Positions 44,831-54,410 are shown, numbered from the stretch's first letter. The stretch is 64,000 nucleotides of DNA from Candidatus Gastranaerophilales bacterium (GCA_900767135.1 CAAFYU010000005.1:58349-122348); one strand, 5' to 3'. Notes: generated from the letters alone by a model not told the origin. Program-made: numbers and translations.

Positions 44831-46549
44831 TTACTTCTCCAGACTAAATGAAAAACGCCCAAAAACAATGATACTTTTCGTATTTTTGTTGTACCAAATA
44901 AGTTGTTTGCGAAAATTTTTAACAAGTCTATAAATTCTATACACAAAAATACTGAAAGAATACCTTGAAAAGCTTAAAATTGAACTATTTATCCAAGTCA
45001 TATTGTAGTACTTGTAAAACTCTTTTTTCACAATCGACTTTGACTCAATGTCCCAAGGTTTCACAGGTCCGATATAGTGAATAATATTTGCATTATCTTT
45101 TATCTCGGTGAATTTTGTAGATTTGTCCCAATCTCTTATTTGTGCGTTCCAAGACAAAGGTAAATCCTGAATTCCGTCTTGCATAACTACATTCATCACA
45201 TCTTGATCCTGACAAATAAGTTTTTCCTGATTTTTCATTGTGTAATCAAAAAGCTTTTCTTCAATGTTATCCTCACGCATTTTTTTTAGATTGAGTAACA
45301 TTACACCGGCATTACAATATTTGTTTAAGCCTAGACGAACATTATTTTTCTCTTCCAAAATATCTTCAACACCGGCGAAATAATTATCCTCAATATTTGT
45401 GTCAAAAAGCTCTTTTAAAGATGAATTAACCGTAATATCGCAATCCAAATATATACATTTGTCGTAATTTTTGAAAGTGTTCGGAATTATATACCTGTAA
45501 TAAGTTTCTTTGGTAATATATTTACACGTATCAGGACGTGGAAACTTGTCAAAATCAATATTACTTGTATCAATTAAATCAATATAACAATTTTCATAAT
45601 CTGAACGTGATGTTAAAAGATTTTTATTCAACAAACTCAATTTGCTCTTATCACATAACACATATATCACATAAAAATCATTTGGGTTTGCGTTTTTCAA
45701 AATAGACGTAATCGCCACATACAAAGGCATTGAGTAATAATTGTTTGCTGCAAAAACAACAGGAATAACATCTTTTTTAGTCGGCAAATATAGAACTTGT
45801 TGCAACTCTTTTATTTTATGCTCTTTCGACTTTTTCAACTGAGTTATATATATTCCAAAAAGTCTTTCCGCAATAAATCCAACTACCCTATTATCGTAGA
45901 AATTTTTATATTCAGGAATTTTTGCATCAGCTTCAAAAAGGATTGAAAACAGCCATTCCATATATGCAAAAAACTCTTCCCGAGTCATCACATAACAATT
46001 CGTATAATATCCCTTATGTTCACGATTGTATACACTTACTGTTTCTTTATATTGAGGATATTTTTGCAATAAAAAATCCAATGTAGTTTTATAATCTTTT
46101 ATATAATGAGCTTCTTTATATTGGCTATACACACTATTACCACAAAGATCAAGTGGCTCTGGAATAATCACATCATTATCCCCAATTATATTCTCAATAT
46201 TTTCACTATCCATCATAAGTTGTTCAAAAACATCTCCGTTTAATATCGGAGAAAGATACCTTATTTCAGGGTTAAAATTAAACAATCTTCTATAATGACA
46301 AAAACCGACATAATCAGGGTTTCCAAGTTTTTCATAGTTTTTCCAAACGTAATACTGTGCCGTAAGTTCACAATATCGGGGGTTTTTCTCAGAGATATTT
46401 TCACCTTCATTATCGCCAATCATTATGTCTTTAAGATTATTTTCAGGACTTTTCAAAGCTCTGCCAACCTCAATGGGCTCAAAAACATCACTTTTAATTA
46501 TTGGTGATTTTTTGTGATATGAAACAAATATTTTAATCTTTTTATTCAC
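44831..46549 (-). CDS. Fusion of DUF4422 domain and GT8 glycosyltransferase
   Basis: Protein of 572 aa. Residues about 1-240 form a DUF4422 domain (KIFVSYHKKSPI, ELTAQYYVWKN, PDYVGFCHYRRLFNF), a family with glycosyltransferase-like fold. Residues about 257-572 are a GT8 domain with LYLDCDITV-type metal motif, CNAGVMLLNL and HYIGPVKPW. The GT8 half is very close to the downstream gene, also at DNA level, so a recent duplication or gene conversion is likely. The start is GTG with GAGGGG upstream. Two sugar transfers by one protein are plausible. Confidence 0.88.
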   Translation of the reverse strand: MNKKIKIFVSYHKKSPIIKSDVFEPIEVGRALKSPENNLKDIMIGDNEGENISEKNPRYCELTAQYYVWKNYEKLGNPDYVGFCHYRRLFNFNPEIRYLSPILNGDVFEQLMMDSENIENIIGDNDVIIPEPLDLCGNSVYSQYKEAHYIKDYKTTLDFLLQKYPQYKETVSVYNREHKGYYTNCYVMTREEFFAYMEWLFSILFEADAKIPEYKNFYDNRVVGFIAERLFGIYITQLKKSKEHKIKELQQVLYLPTKKDVIPVVFAANNYYSMPLYVAITSILKNANPNDFYVIYVLCDKSKLSLLNKNLLTSRSDYENCYIDLIDTSNIDFDKFPRPDTCKYITKETYYRYIIPNTFKNYDKCIYLDCDITVNSSLKELFDTNIEDNYFAGVEDILEEKNNVRLGLNKYCNAGVMLLNLKKMREDNIEEKLFDYTMKNQEKLICQDQDVMNVVMQDGIQDLPLSWNAQIRDWDKSTKFTEIKDNANIIHYIGPVKPWDIESKSIVKKEFYKYYNMTWINSSILSFSRYSFSIFVYRIYRLVKNFRKQLIWYNKNTKSIIVFGRFSFSLEK

Positions 46550-46586
46550 TCTAACCCCTCTTTACTCTTACAGCTATGAGTTAATT

Positions 46587-47486
46587 TTAGCATGTAATTT
46601 TTTTATTTGAAGTCATTTTTCCGGAAATTATCAGAAAAACTCCAAACAAAATTAATATCACCCCAATAGAAATTCTCAAAGTTAAGCTTTCATTAAAAAA
46701 CAGAATTCCGAAAAATATCGCCGTCAATGGTTCCAACGCCCCTAATATTGCGGTATTCGTTGAACCAATTAATTTTATTGCAATCCCAATTGTTTCCAAA
46801 GAAATAATTGTAGGAAATATTGCCAAACCTATTACAAAAAGCCACGCAGTAATTGTCGTTAAGCCCTGTAAATTTGTACAAAATTTCAAATTGACAACGT
46901 AAACCAATAACCCAAAAAGCATCACATAAAAACTTAACTTTGCACTATTCATGGACTTAATTGATTTAATATTCTTTACGCCAACAATATAAAAAGCATA
47001 CAAAAGAGCTGATGCTAGCACAATTGCAACACCTTTTAAGTTTAAAACACTGTCAGGTTTACCCTTATATAAGAGTGCTATTCCGATAGATGTCAAAAAA
47101 ATTGCAGATACGACTGTTTTGGTAATTTTTTCTTTAAAGAAAATTGCCATTATTAACGCTACAAGCACAGGATAAATGAACAAAATCGTACAAGCAATTC
47201 CAGCTTCTATATAATGAAAAGATTCAAACAAAGTTAACGACGAGAGCGAAAAGAAAATTCCCAAGAAAAACAATGGTACTAACTCACACTTTGCAACTTT
47301 TAATGATATTTTTTTTACACATTTTAACCAAAGAAAATAAATTATTACAGCGAAAAAATACCTGTAAAACAACACAGAATTCACCTCAATACCTTGCACA
47401 TATAACGGCAAGGCAAACAACGGATTCATACCATAGCTGGTTGACGCAATTACGCCGTTAAGTATTCCTTTCGTATTATTGTTCAT
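46587..47486 (-). CDS. EamA/DMT family transporter
   Basis: Membrane protein of 299 aa with ten hydrophobic segments arranged as two EamA halves (about 8-140 and 150-290). The second half has the LGALEPLTAIFFGILFFNE signature, where the PLTA loop is family-typical. It is probably an exporter of metabolites or amino acids; the substrate is unknown. AGGAA precedes the ATG. It is co-oriented with the glycosyltransferases but has a separate start region. Confidence 0.9.
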   Translation of the reverse strand: MNNNTKGILNGVIASTSYGMNPLFALPLYVQGIEVNSVLFYRYFFAVIIYFLWLKCVKKISLKVAKCELVPLFFLGIFFSLSSLTLFESFHYIEAGIACTILFIYPVLVALIMAIFFKEKITKTVVSAIFLTSIGIALLYKGKPDSVLNLKGVAIVLASALLYAFYIVGVKNIKSIKSMNSAKLSFYVMLFGLLVYVVNLKFCTNLQGLTTITAWLFVIGLAIFPTIISLETIGIAIKLIGSTNTAILGALEPLTAIFFGILFFNESLTLRISIGVILILFGVFLIISGKMTSNKKITC

Positions 47487-47552
47487 AAATCTTTTTTCCT
47501 AAACCACATTATAACAAAAAATTGTTTTTTGAGTTAATAAGAAAAAGTTTTT

Positions 47553-48293
47553 CTACAAACTGAAATTAAAATTCATAATAATAACAAGTTCTTCATTGAA
47601 AAAGTTTTCAGGGAACGGCTTAAACGGTGCAGCAGAGCGAATTGCAGAGCCTGCATTATCATCTAAAAGTTTAATTTTAGATGTTTTTAAAATTCTGCAT
47701 TTTTTAACGTTACCATCTCTGTCAAGCGTAATCGCCATTTGAACCATCAAATCTTTTTGCCCCTTTGCAAGTATATCGATTTGCTTTCTTGGCGGAACTT
47801 TCCAGTTTTTTACAATTTTTTCTCGAACCTCTTTAACATAAGGTGCGTAATCAACATACTTTCCATCAGGACTAAATACAAATGACTCCGAACCATTTAC
47901 AAAAACCTGAACAGCGTGAAGTTTTCCGGACGGATAATCATAAATAATTCGACACTTCATAAGTTCAGGACGTCTAAAAGAAACAAATTTCAACATATTT
48001 GAATCGATATTATAAATAAGTTCGGCATTACCGCTTTTTACATAATGATAAGCCTTATTTTGAGTTCCATCGTCCGGAACAGGAGTAAAATCGTGATAAT
48101 ATTTCGGATATTTGTCCGTTTTAATTTGTGTTTTAATCTTGCTGAATATAATCGCAAGAGTTTCATTTACTTGCTCATAACTCTTACTTTGAGCAGGTTG
48201 CAAAAAATCCGGCGTAATTTTTGAATAAGTTCCGGCAATGGCACTTGTAGCCATTGTTAGTATCGTTAAACATAAAATTAATAACTTTTTCAT
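47553..48293 (-). CDS. Secreted protein with TonB C-terminal-like domain
   Basis: Protein of 246 aa. The signal peptide ends at AIA (residue 20). A middle region (25-140) has no motif I know. The C-terminal 90 residues match the TonB C-terminal fold: VREKIVKNWKVPPRK, ITLDRDGNVKKCRI and AIRSAAPFKPFPENF. No membrane anchor or Pro-rich spacer is present, so it is not a classic TonB. The family occurs in envelope energy transfer and in periplasmic proteins. CGGAG precedes the ATG. Confidence 0.8.
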   Translation of the reverse strand: MKKLLILCLTILTMATSAIAGTYSKITPDFLQPAQSKSYEQVNETLAIIFSKIKTQIKTDKYPKYYHDFTPVPDDGTQNKAYHYVKSGNAELIYNIDSNMLKFVSFRRPELMKCRIIYDYPSGKLHAVQVFVNGSESFVFSPDGKYVDYAPYVKEVREKIVKNWKVPPRKQIDILAKGQKDLMVQMAITLDRDGNVKKCRILKTSKIKLLDDNAGSAIRSAAPFKPFPENFFNEELVIIMNFNFSL

Positions 48294-48445
48294 AATGTAA
48301 CTCCGAAATTAATAATACCACAAACATAGAAAATTGAACATTTTTGAGCTAATTACGCAAAACACTTTTTAAGAAATGTAAATTCTTTGTTTAAAACATT
48401 AAAGTTTTTAATAAAAAAATCCGATAAAAAATTTGTCAATAAATC

Positions 48446-48473
48446 TTGACAGAGGATAGAAAATCATTAAATA
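48446..48473 (+). promoter_or_regulatory. Promoter of the gene at 48519
   Basis: A perfect TTGACA (48446-48451), a 16-base spacer and TAAATA (48468-48473). It gives a leader of about 40 bases with GAAAGGG near the start codon. Confidence 0.6.
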
Positions 48474-48518
48474 AGGAGTAGAAATTATAGATTAAAAAAG
48501 ATTAGAAAGGGTGTATGT

Positions 48519-49016
48519 ATGTCATCAATAAGTTCAATAAGCAATGCACAAGCAGGTGCAGTTGCAACTTATAAGAGCGATGAACTCAGTACATTAACAA
48601 AACAAAAATTAGAAGCTTTGGGGATAGATCCGACATCGGTGACATCAGAAGCTCAGGCACAGACACTAATAACGCAGGCGGAGGCTGCGAAGCAACAAAA
48701 CAGTTCGGGACAGCAACAACAAGGAGGTAACTCATCAGAGCAAGAGCTTTTATCAGAAGCCAAAAGTCTTGCAAAATCAGTTGGAGTAACAGTATCATCT
48801 AATGATTCGCTAGACGATATGATTGACAAAATTTCGAGTAAAATTCAGATTATGCTGAATTCAAACGACAAGTCACAAGTATCGACAGCACAAGATTATC
48901 AGGCTCAACTGGCAAGTATTTCTGACAAAGCGAATTCTATTTCAAATACACAACAGAATATTTTTAACGAAATGGATATGATTTCTTTAAGTAACAAGTA
49001 CGCCTTGGGCTTATAG
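48519..49016 (+). CDS. Gln/Ser-rich helical protein, unknown
   Basis: Protein of 165 aa, not recognised. There is no signal peptide, Cys or Trp. The N-terminus (MSSISSISNAQAG) is small-residue rich. A Gln/Gly/Ser linker (about 60-75) separates two helical segments that could form coiled coils. GAAAGGG is seven bases before the ATG. It has a strong promoter and a strong terminator, so it is probably well expressed. The composition recalls secreted flagellar or type III-like proteins, but no motif supports that. Confidence 0.65.
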   Translation: MSSISSISNAQAGAVATYKSDELSTLTKQKLEALGIDPTSVTSEAQAQTLITQAEAAKQQNSSGQQQQGGNSSEQELLSEAKSLAKSVGVTVSSNDSLDDMIDKISSKIQIMLNSNDKSQVSTAQDYQAQLASISDKANSISNTQQNIFNEMDMISLSNKYALGL

Positions 49017-49054
49017 GAAAGAGTTTTCAGAAAAACTGAAAGAAAAAAATTGTG

Positions 49055-49082
49055 AACGGCTTTCAATATGAAAGCCGTTTTT
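49055..49082 (+). terminator. Rho-independent terminator
   Basis: AACGGCTTTCA pairs with TGAAAGCCGTT around a 3-base loop, followed by a short T-run. It belongs to the gene at 48519. Confidence 0.85.
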
Positions 49083-49146
49083 GTATTGTCTTCTATTATG
49101 CTTGTAACATATCTTAAATAATGATAAAAAAATATATATTTTAATT

Positions 49147-49152
49147 TATAAT
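49147..49152 (+). promoter_or_regulatory. -10 box, leaderless start of the gene at 49160
   Basis: TATAAT ends seven bases before the ATG. No Shine-Dalgarno or clear -35 is seen. Confidence 0.45.
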
Positions 49153-49159
49153 CAAATCA

Positions 49160-49837
49160 ATGAACACTATCTCTATAAACTCATTACATACACAAAATTT
49201 CGGAGCTGATTACACTAACCCCAATAAATCAGTGTCAAAGCGTCGTGTGCGAACTTACAGCAGAGATATTTCCAAAGCCGATAAAACAAAAGCCTTTATC
49301 GGTTCAACCATCGGAACAGCTATACCAATGCTAATAATGATGAAAAAACAGGGCGTAAAAAATCCTTTAAAATTAAAATATGGAATGTGGGAAATGATAG
49401 GAGTTTCAGCAGCTTCTATTGCCGGTGGTGTAGGTGCAGGAATGATTGCAGAAAGCAAAAGTGTTCAAAAAAACAGACTTAAAGAAGGTTTGTTTCAGTT
49501 TATGAACGCTTCTATTCCGACTTGGATTGTCGGTGGAGTAATCAGTCTTTGCGAAAACAGCGAAAAATACAACAATAAAAAAAGTAAAATTCTATCGGTA
49601 ATTGGCGGGCTTTTAGTCGGTATGTACGGTGCAGCCGCACTATCTAACGTAATTACAGACCCAAAAGACAAGTATCCTGACCGAAAACTTACCTTCAAAG
49701 ACGCATTGGCCAACATTGATGATGGTCTTGGTGCTCTTGCGATCGCCAAATTCCCGATAATAGAAAAATTAAACATTGGGCGTTTTTTACCAATAATATA
49801 TGCAGCTTGTGGATATCGTGCCGGACAAAGCAACTAA
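49160..49837 (+). CDS. Membrane protein with N-terminal NFGA motif, unknown
   Basis: Protein of 225 aa. The polar, basic N-terminus (HTQNFGADYTN, then Arg/Lys-rich) is followed by four hydrophobic Gly/Ala-rich segments at about 47-63, 82-101, 115-130 and 148-168, and a final one near 205. It is not recognised. The Gly-rich helices suggest tight packing in the membrane. The start is set by a -10 box seven bases upstream. Confidence 0.65.
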   Translation: MNTISINSLHTQNFGADYTNPNKSVSKRRVRTYSRDISKADKTKAFIGSTIGTAIPMLIMMKKQGVKNPLKLKYGMWEMIGVSAASIAGGVGAGMIAESKSVQKNRLKEGLFQFMNASIPTWIVGGVISLCENSEKYNNKKSKILSVIGGLLVGMYGAAALSNVITDPKDKYPDRKLTFKDALANIDDGLGALAIAKFPIIEKLNIGRFLPIIYAACGYRAGQSN

Positions 49838-49923
49838 CAAAAACAGTCACTCCGGACTATATTCCCGAGTCTTAATTGATTTGATATTAGATTCAGAATT
49901 ATCTTTGTAACCGACTTTGCATC

Positions 49924-49996
49924 TATGCATCTTAGCCTCTTTGCATCTAAAAACTTAGCCGCCTCGCTTCCTAGCTGCCTAGCTGCTTTATCTAGT
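49924..49996 (+). repeat. Degenerate tandem 8-mers (left of the methyltransferase gene)
   Basis: A run of imperfect 8-base words of the type CTTAGCC/CCTAGCTG. The clearest part is CCTAGCTG twice at 49971. Similar runs lie on the other side of the gene at 50929. Confidence 0.5.
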
Positions 49997-50018
49997 AATT
50001 AAACAGTTGCTCACAGTC

Positions 50019-50891
50019 TTATTTCTTTTCAAAAATCATCACATACTCGTGCTTAAAGATGAAAAATCCACCAGCCAAAGCTCTATAACGCCACAAGTTC
50101 GCGGTTTTACCTTTCGCACGTTCGTTACCCTGAATATCTTTTACGATAATTCCTTTCAACTTAAATCCTAATGCCATCATACGAGCCATGCATTCAAAAC
50201 CGAGCGGTTGAACTTCTGAATTTTTATAGCTGTCACCAATAATTAGTGCTGCAAAACGGCCTTTTTCTAGCATATCATAGCCGTTTTTTGCAACTTTTGC
50301 AAACAAATCGTAAAATTCTTCTGTTGTATCGCAATTAGACAAATCCTCTTTTTTATCAGAAAACTTGATAATATCATCATAAGGTGGGTGGAGAATTAAG
50401 AACTGAGCCTTTTCTTCTCTCATAATATCTAAACTTGCTTGAATTTTTTCCTTAGCTTCTTCTGACGCTGAATCTGCACAAATAATACGAACATCGGTTA
50501 CAAGTTGTTTTGGAGTAAATTTTTGAGAAACACTTTCAGCAAGCTCGTCTTTCAACTCAACGCCAATACAGCGTCTGCCCATATTAATTGCCTCAATACC
50601 GGAAGTTCCTGAGCCAAAGAACAGATCAAGTACAACGTCATTTTTCTTCGTAAATCTTTCGTACAATTGCTGTGCAATTTGAGGGATATAGTTACCATGG
50701 TACTCGTTAGAATGTCCGCCTTCTCGCAATCTTGTCGGGAATTCCCACAATGTATCAGTTTTTACGTGATCGTAAGCTCTCCAATTATTCAAGTCTATAT
50801 CGCTGTAACGAGTCGTCTTGACAGGTTTTACAACCTGCAAATCTGCTTTTTTCGACGGTTTTAATTTTGTATTTGTTCTAACTCTTGCCAA
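50019..50891 (-). CDS. Orphan DNA methyltransferase (N4-cytosine/N6-adenine type, HPPY motif)
   Basis: SAM-dependent DNA methyltransferase of about 290 aa. The SAM motif DLFFGSGTSGIEA (near residue 88 of this form) precedes the catalytic block, here LILHPPYDDIIKF (near 170) where most enzymes have D/N/SPPY. The order motif I then IV is that of the alpha type. No restriction gene is adjacent. The frame is open to GTG 50930, but that part runs into 8-mer repeats. TTG 50891 with AGGGAG nine bases upstream is preferred. The recognition site is unknown. Confidence 0.8.
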   Translation of the reverse strand: MARVRTNTKLKPSKKADLQVVKPVKTTRYSDIDLNNWRAYDHVKTDTLWEFPTRLREGGHSNEYHGNYIPQIAQQLYERFTKKNDVVLDLFFGSGTSGIEAINMGRRCIGVELKDELAESVSQKFTPKQLVTDVRIICADSASEEAKEKIQASLDIMREEKAQFLILHPPYDDIIKFSDKKEDLSNCDTTEEFYDLFAKVAKNGYDMLEKGRFAALIIGDSYKNSEVQPLGFECMARMMALGFKLKGIIVKDIQGNERAKGKTANLWRYRALAGGFFIFKHEYVMIFEKK

Positions 50892-50928
50892 GTCCTTAAT
50901 CTCCCTATAAAATTTCAAACCTAAACGC

Positions 50929-50967
50929 ACTTAGTATCTTAGTGCCTTAGTAACTTAGTGCCTTAAT
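50929..50967 (+). repeat. Tandem 8-mers (right of the methyltransferase gene)
   Basis: Four or five 8-base words CTTAGTGC/CTTAGTAA in a row, reaching the possible upstream start of the methyltransferase gene. Confidence 0.6.
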
Positions 50968-51055
50968 AATATAAAAATGTTTCAAATTTGTAATCAAACA
51001 TTTAGATGAATTTGTGTTTGATGTAGATTGAGAATTAGATTGAGGGATTGAATTT

Positions 51056-52870
51056 ATGGCGAGGATAAAACAACTTTCAAAACACTTAATAAATCAGATT
51101 GCAGCGGGCGAAGTTATTGAACGTCCGGCATCTGTCGTAAAAGAGCTTGTCGAGAATTCTGTTGATGCAGGTTCTACAAAAATCAGTGTTGAAATTAATA
51201 ACGACTGCCGAGATATTAGGGTTGCAGATAACGGCTGCGGAATTCACCCTGACGATATTATGCTTGCGTTTTCCAAACACGCCACAAGCAAAATTCGTAC
51301 TGATGAAGATTTATTTGATATACACACGCTTGGCTTTCGTGGAGAAGCTTTATCTAGTATAATTTCAATCGCAAGATTAACTTGTACAACAAGAACAGTC
51401 GATTTTGATACAGGTACAAAAGTTAAATGTGAAAATTCAGAAGTTAAACAGACTGAAACAGGTTGTGCAGTCGGCACAATTATGGATATAAAAGATTTAT
51501 TTTATAACCTTCCGGCACGATTAAAATTCTTAAAGAACTCAAACACCGAATTTTCATATATCCAAGAACTTGTTCAGGCAATTGCACTTGCACACCCGGA
51601 ATGTTCAATAGAATTAAAGAAAAACGGTAAAACTGTCTTAAAAACGACTGGACAAAATAATCTTTTACAGACGGTCAAAGAAGTTTATTCCTCGGATATA
51701 ATTTCTTGCCTCAAAGAAGTTTTGAAAACAGATCAATTGTCTGGCTTGAAAATTAGCGGATACGTGAGTACACCTGATTACACTCGTTCAAGTAAAAAAG
51801 GTTATCATATTTATATCAACGGAAGAACGGTTAAATGTCCTGTTTTTCAAAAAGCGATTGATACGGCATACAAAAGCCTTATCGCAAGCGGGAAATATCC
51901 GTTTGTAATCCTTAATCTTGAAATTCCACCATCTGATGTTGATGTGAACGTTCACCCGACAAAAAAAGAGGTTCGCTACAAAAATACAAATCAGGTTTTC
52001 AATTTTATATTTTCATCTGTTCAGGCAGGGTTGATGAACTATGTGGAACGCCAAGGGGCAACACCTTTTCAAACTCCACAGTATGCACAAAATTTCCAAA
52101 ACCAGAATTTGCCACAATCACAAAATCAAAGTAATGTAGTTGATTTTGTACAACCGAAATTGGAAAGTTCCGGTGATATATATTTTAACAAAAAAGACGA
52201 CACAATCTATGTTTCAGACCGTTTGATGGAAGAAGAAGAGGCAAAATTTTCTCAACCGCAAGAAGAAGTTGCATCGCAACGCCAGTTTTTTGTTCCTGTT
52301 GAAAAAGAAACTGAACCGGAAGAAAACATTGTTGGGCAGTATCGAAACACTTACATTTTGGTAGAAAAAGAAGACGGGCTTGAAATTATAGACCAACATA
52401 TCGCAGAAGAACGTTATATTTACGAAAAACTTATGGCAGAGAAAAATATTGTTTCTCAAATGTTGTTTGTGTCAGATGTAGTGCCTGTTTCTAGCACTGA
52501 GGCAGAATTAATCAAGGAAAATATCGACAAGTTTGAAAAATTTGGTTATGGCATTGAATTTTTGAAAGAAAACGAATTAATTTTCAGAAAAGTTCCGCAA
52601 ATGATTGCAAAAGTTAACCCAAAAGAGATTTTGGCAGATATTTTGGCAAATATTGAAGGGAATATCGACCGTCTTGAAGAACATATTTTGATTACGACTG
52701 CTTGTAAAGCCTCAGTAAAGGCAGGACAAAAACTTTCTACTTGGCAAATGCAAGAAATTGTAAAGAAATGGCGTACTACAAAAATGCCATATACTTGTCC
52801 ACATGGGCGTCCTGTCGTAAAATTCTTTCCACATAAAGAAATTGCCGGATTTTTTCAGAGAAATATGTAA
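51056..52870 (+). CDS. mutL: DNA mismatch repair protein MutL (endonuclease type)
   Basis: GHKL ATPase of 604 aa. The ATP site is intact: NQIAAGEVIERP (residue 13 on), ELVENSVDAG, DNGCGI and GFRGEAL. The C-terminal dimerisation/nuclease part keeps DQHIAEERYIYE (DQHA-x2-E-x4-E with Ile for Ala), ACKASVKAG and CPHGRPVV, so it should nick DNA as in bacteria without MutH. A linker of about 90 residues rich in Gln/Glu separates the parts. GAGGGA precedes the ATG. mutS is not in the window. Confidence 0.96.
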   Translation: MARIKQLSKHLINQIAAGEVIERPASVVKELVENSVDAGSTKISVEINNDCRDIRVADNGCGIHPDDIMLAFSKHATSKIRTDEDLFDIHTLGFRGEALSSIISIARLTCTTRTVDFDTGTKVKCENSEVKQTETGCAVGTIMDIKDLFYNLPARLKFLKNSNTEFSYIQELVQAIALAHPECSIELKKNGKTVLKTTGQNNLLQTVKEVYSSDIISCLKEVLKTDQLSGLKISGYVSTPDYTRSSKKGYHIYINGRTVKCPVFQKAIDTAYKSLIASGKYPFVILNLEIPPSDVDVNVHPTKKEVRYKNTNQVFNFIFSSVQAGLMNYVERQGATPFQTPQYAQNFQNQNLPQSQNQSNVVDFVQPKLESSGDIYFNKKDDTIYVSDRLMEEEEAKFSQPQEEVASQRQFFVPVEKETEPEENIVGQYRNTYILVEKEDGLEIIDQHIAEERYIYEKLMAEKNIVSQMLFVSDVVPVSSTEAELIKENIDKFEKFGYGIEFLKENELIFRKVPQMIAKVNPKEILADILANIEGNIDRLEEHILITTACKASVKAGQKLSTWQMQEIVKKWRTTKMPYTCPHGRPVVKFFPHKEIAGFFQRNM

Positions 52871-52910
52871 ATTTATAAAAACACTTTCAAACCAATTTAA
52901 TTTTAAACAC

Positions 52911-54365
52911 TTACAATCGGTTAAATTTTAAATCAATAGCAACCTGCTCCATAAGCTCATTCCAATTTTCCCTTTCTCCGAGCCTAAAAAGCCTCACGCT
53001 GTCGTACCAATCACAGTGCGTCAAATCCATGTGCCAACGCCAATTATAATTGTACGGCAAAAGAACAATACAAGGTTTTCCAAGAGCTCCTGCAAGATGA
53101 GCTAACGACGAATCACTTGAAATTACAAGGTCAACATTTTCAAGAGCTCCCGCAGTATACGAAAAATCTTTAAAATCCTTGCTTAAATCTGTAATATCAT
53201 ACTTATTCGCCAGTTTTGAAAATTCTTCCGCCCCCTCAAAAGTTTGAGCAGAATATATTTTGACATTTGGCAAATCAAATAATGGAGCAAAAGCCTCAAC
53301 ATTTATAACTCTGTCGGTTTCGTAAAAAGTGTTTCCTTGCCACTTTATGGCAATTTTAAATTTGTCGTTGTCAAAATATTTTTCTTTAAAATATTGAGTT
53401 TTTTCAGGCGTCGCTTTCAAATATCTGTCGTGATGCATGAATATTTCATCATTTTTAAGCCCCAAAACATAAGGTACACTTAAAAAAGGAATATGCACGT
53501 CAAAATCAGTTCTGTCTTCTTCATAAAACAAGTCCATAACTTCAACATCAGGAAAATTATCTCGAAAAAGTTGCGATAACTCTTTTTGCGGTTTTATTAA
53601 AAGTTTTTTACAACGCTTTTGAAGCTCCGGAATATACCTTGCAAACATAATCATATCACCAAAACCTGCCTCATAGTAAGTGTAAAGCGTTTTGTCAGAG
53701 ATGTCTTCCCCCTTCCATAGTGTAGCTTTTTGCATAAGATGAGGATATGTAACCTCTTGTGATGTGATTGCTGTGCCTCGACAAAGTCGGTTTTCAAAGT
53801 ATTTTGTACCTGTTTCGTAATCTTTTAGCCTAAAATATCCAAGTGATAGAAAGTACAAAACTTCCTTATCATTCGGGTTAATTTCAAGGCATTTTTTGAA
53901 ATACTTGACAGCGTTTTCAGGACTGTTTAAAAACAAGTACAAACTCGCCAAGTTGAAAAGAGCTTTTTCTGACTTTGGATTAATCTCTAAGGCTTTTATG
54001 TAAGCCTTTTCAGCTTTTTCGTATTCAATATTGTTTTTGTATGCAAGAGCAAGCAAAAAATATATTTCAAATCCGCATTCTGTTTCTTGGCAAGCTTTTT
54101 CAAGTGTTTCTATCTCCAATTTATAATCTTTTTTAAATTCATAAACTCTTGCCAAATTCTCATAAAAATACGCATCTTTCTTGATAGACAAGGCTTTTAG
54201 AATAAACTTCTCCGCGAAATCCAATTTGCCCTGAGAAATTTTTATCAAACCCAAAAGGTTTAAAACTTGTGCATTTTGAGGTTCTATTTTCAAGATTTCA
54301 AGATAGATTTTTTCTGCCTCATCAAGTTTCCCTTGCGAGTGTAAGTTGAATGCGGTGTTGAACAT
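52911..54365 (-). CDS. TPR protein with GT9/heptosyltransferase-like C-terminal domain
   Basis: Protein of 484 aa. Residues 1-190 form five or six TPRs (FNLHSQGKLDEAEKIYLEIL and repeats with the W/L-G-Y-A-F-A-P pattern). Residues about 200-484 resemble a GT-B glycosyltransferase related to family 9 or 41: IAIKWQGN, VKIYSAQTF, and VISSDSSLAHLAGALGKPCIVLLP near 420, where the last is the nucleotide-sugar loop. It could glycosylate protein or extend an envelope glycan. A promoter ends six bases before the ATG. Confidence 0.82.
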   Translation of the reverse strand: MFNTAFNLHSQGKLDEAEKIYLEILKIEPQNAQVLNLLGLIKISQGKLDFAEKFILKALSIKKDAYFYENLARVYEFKKDYKLEIETLEKACQETECGFEIYFLLALAYKNNIEYEKAEKAYIKALEINPKSEKALFNLASLYLFLNSPENAVKYFKKCLEINPNDKEVLYFLSLGYFRLKDYETGTKYFENRLCRGTAITSQEVTYPHLMQKATLWKGEDISDKTLYTYYEAGFGDMIMFARYIPELQKRCKKLLIKPQKELSQLFRDNFPDVEVMDLFYEEDRTDFDVHIPFLSVPYVLGLKNDEIFMHHDRYLKATPEKTQYFKEKYFDNDKFKIAIKWQGNTFYETDRVINVEAFAPLFDLPNVKIYSAQTFEGAEEFSKLANKYDITDLSKDFKDFSYTAGALENVDLVISSDSSLAHLAGALGKPCIVLLPYNYNWRWHMDLTHCDWYDSVRLFRLGERENWNELMEQVAIDLKFNRL

Positions 54366-54371
54366 AGTTGG

Positions 54372-54400
54372 ATTTTAATGAAAAATTGGAAAGATTGCAA
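54372..54400 (-). promoter_or_regulatory. Leaderless promoter of the TPR-glycosyltransferase gene
   Basis: Minus strand: TTGCAA (54395-54400), a 17-base spacer and TAAAAT (54372-54377), then six bases and ATG. It has the same elements and spacing as the promoter at 9825. Confidence 0.7.
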
Positions 54401-54410
54401 GATTTAGGTT

